A DNA stretch of 64,000 nt from Clostridium yunnanense (GTDB lineage Bacteria; Bacillota; Clostridia; Clostridiales; Clostridiaceae), in the NCBI RefSeq assembly GCF_016595795.1, contig NZ_JAENHN010000053.1, forward strand, positions 171,375-235,374. The letters run 5' to 3'. Both the position numbers and the translations under genes were made by a program. The notes under the pieces were generated by a model. It was given only the letters and a program-made list of their open reading frames with translations. It ran no database searches and was not told the origin of the DNA. How positions within the stretch are numbered: the first letter of the stretch is position 1; every line of letters starts with the position of its first letter. This document shows positions 63,584-64,000 of the stretch, piece after piece.

Positions 63584-64000
63584 TTGCTACAGCCTGATGT
63601 TAAACTTAAAAAATTTGATTTGCATACTAATGATGTTCTAAAAAGAGATTTTTATAAAGATAGAGTTGTAAATGCATGTCCAATTTGCGCGTCAACTTGG
63701 TATATTAAATATGGATTTTATAATGGAATTCAAAGATACAAATGCAAAGTATGCGAAAAAACTTTTTCACGTACAACTGATTCATTGTGGAGTTATTCAA
63801 AGAAGAACACTAGAACTTGGATGGAATTTACTGAATTAATGACAGAAAATAAAACTTTAAAATTCTGTGCTGATAAGCTAAATATAAGTATTGGGACAGC
63901 TTTTTATTGGAGACATAAAATACTTAAGGCGTTAAGTATAGACTCAACTCCAGATAGTTTATCAGGAGTTGTACATGTTGGAAAAGTTATTATAAAAGAA
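63584..64000 (+). CDS. Zinc-ribbon transposase-like protein, 3' end cut by window edge
   Basis: At least 139 residues, running off the window. A zinc ribbon (ACPICAS... and YKCKVCEKTFS) is followed by a Trp-rich helical part and a helix-turn-helix (LKFCADKLNISIGTAFYWRH), the layout of IS1595/ISXO2-type transposases. Where those start the catalytic core with a DE motif, this one reads SGVVHVGKVIIKE, so the first Asp of the DDE triad seems replaced by Gly. It may be an inactivated or domesticated copy. I place the start at TTG 63584, 6 nt after GAGGTG; a GTG lies at 63575. No terminal inverted repeat is visible to its left. Confidence 0.75.
   Translation, partial: MLQPDVKLKKFDLHTNDVLKRDFYKDRVVNACPICASTWYIKYGFYNGIQRYKCKVCEKTFSRTTDSLWSYSKKNTRTWMEFTELMTENKTLKFCADKLNISIGTAFYWRHKILKALSIDSTPDSLSGVVHVGKVIIKE

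Overview
The window is low-GC, AT-rich Firmicute DNA that looks like the chromosome of a Clostridium sensu stricto species. The signs are dense A/T intergenic DNA, strong GGAGG-type ribosome binding sites, sporulation-linked genes with sigma-K-like promoters, several chemoreceptors, an EFR1-type ferredoxin and secreted GH18 chitinases. I recognise no rRNA, tRNA or CRISPR array. The only mobile-element gene is an IS-like transposase relative cut by the right edge. Several families of short dispersed intergenic repeats run through the window.

Layout. 1-2.5 kb: a coiled-coil protein cut by the left edge, then a cysteine desulfurase-like/DUF3343 pair. 2.5-7.4 kb: two putative spore-surface proteins, each with a sigma-K-like promoter, msrA, a papain-fold protein with Ser at the catalytic Cys position, and ytaF. 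7.5-16.4 kb: a Gfo/Idh/MocA oxidoreductase, a class A beta-lactamase-like hydrolase, a DUF1722 protein, a 32-residue membrane peptide, two c-di-GMP enzymes and a polysaccharide deacetylase. 16.4-24.6 kb: PII plus ammonium transporter, EFR1 ferredoxin plus RecQ, and a three-gene ABC exporter. 24.6-31.4 kb: a repeat cluster, a chemoreceptor, leuA and malic enzyme. 31.5-45.4 kb: MgtC, twin YhgE/Pip proteins, EamA, SulP and VanZ proteins, a DUF2161 nuclease-like protein and two chemoreceptors. 45.5-49.3 kb: two tandem chitinases with near-identical C-terminal modules. 50-56 kb: a metallo-beta-lactamase-fold protein, a lysophospholipase-like hydrolase, an unknown membrane protein, a DUF421/DUF4363 pair and a TipAL-type MerR regulator. 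56.4-62.9 kb: hexuronate catabolism (kdgK, eda, uxaA, uxaB, LacI-type regulator). 63.6 kb to the end: the transposase-like gene.

How the genes fit together. UxaB, UxaA, KdgK and Eda carry tagaturonate through altronate and KDG to pyruvate and glyceraldehyde 3-phosphate. The uxaB promoter carries two matched operator-like sites that the adjacent LacI protein probably binds. The uronate isomerase and a transporter are not in the window. AmtB and PII form the usual ammonium uptake and sensing pair. The chitinases, deacetylase, chemoreceptors and c-di-GMP enzymes fit a motile polymer-degrading soil or sediment anaerobe.

Most notable for follow-up: a family of about 100-bp palindromic repeats (at least six copies plus fragments); a second element that carries a possible 22-codon ORF and is also present as a half copy and as a solo-palindrome scar; the Cys-to-Ser papain-like protein; the transposase-like protein that appears to lack its first catalytic Asp; and the mosaic FN3 modules of the chitinases.
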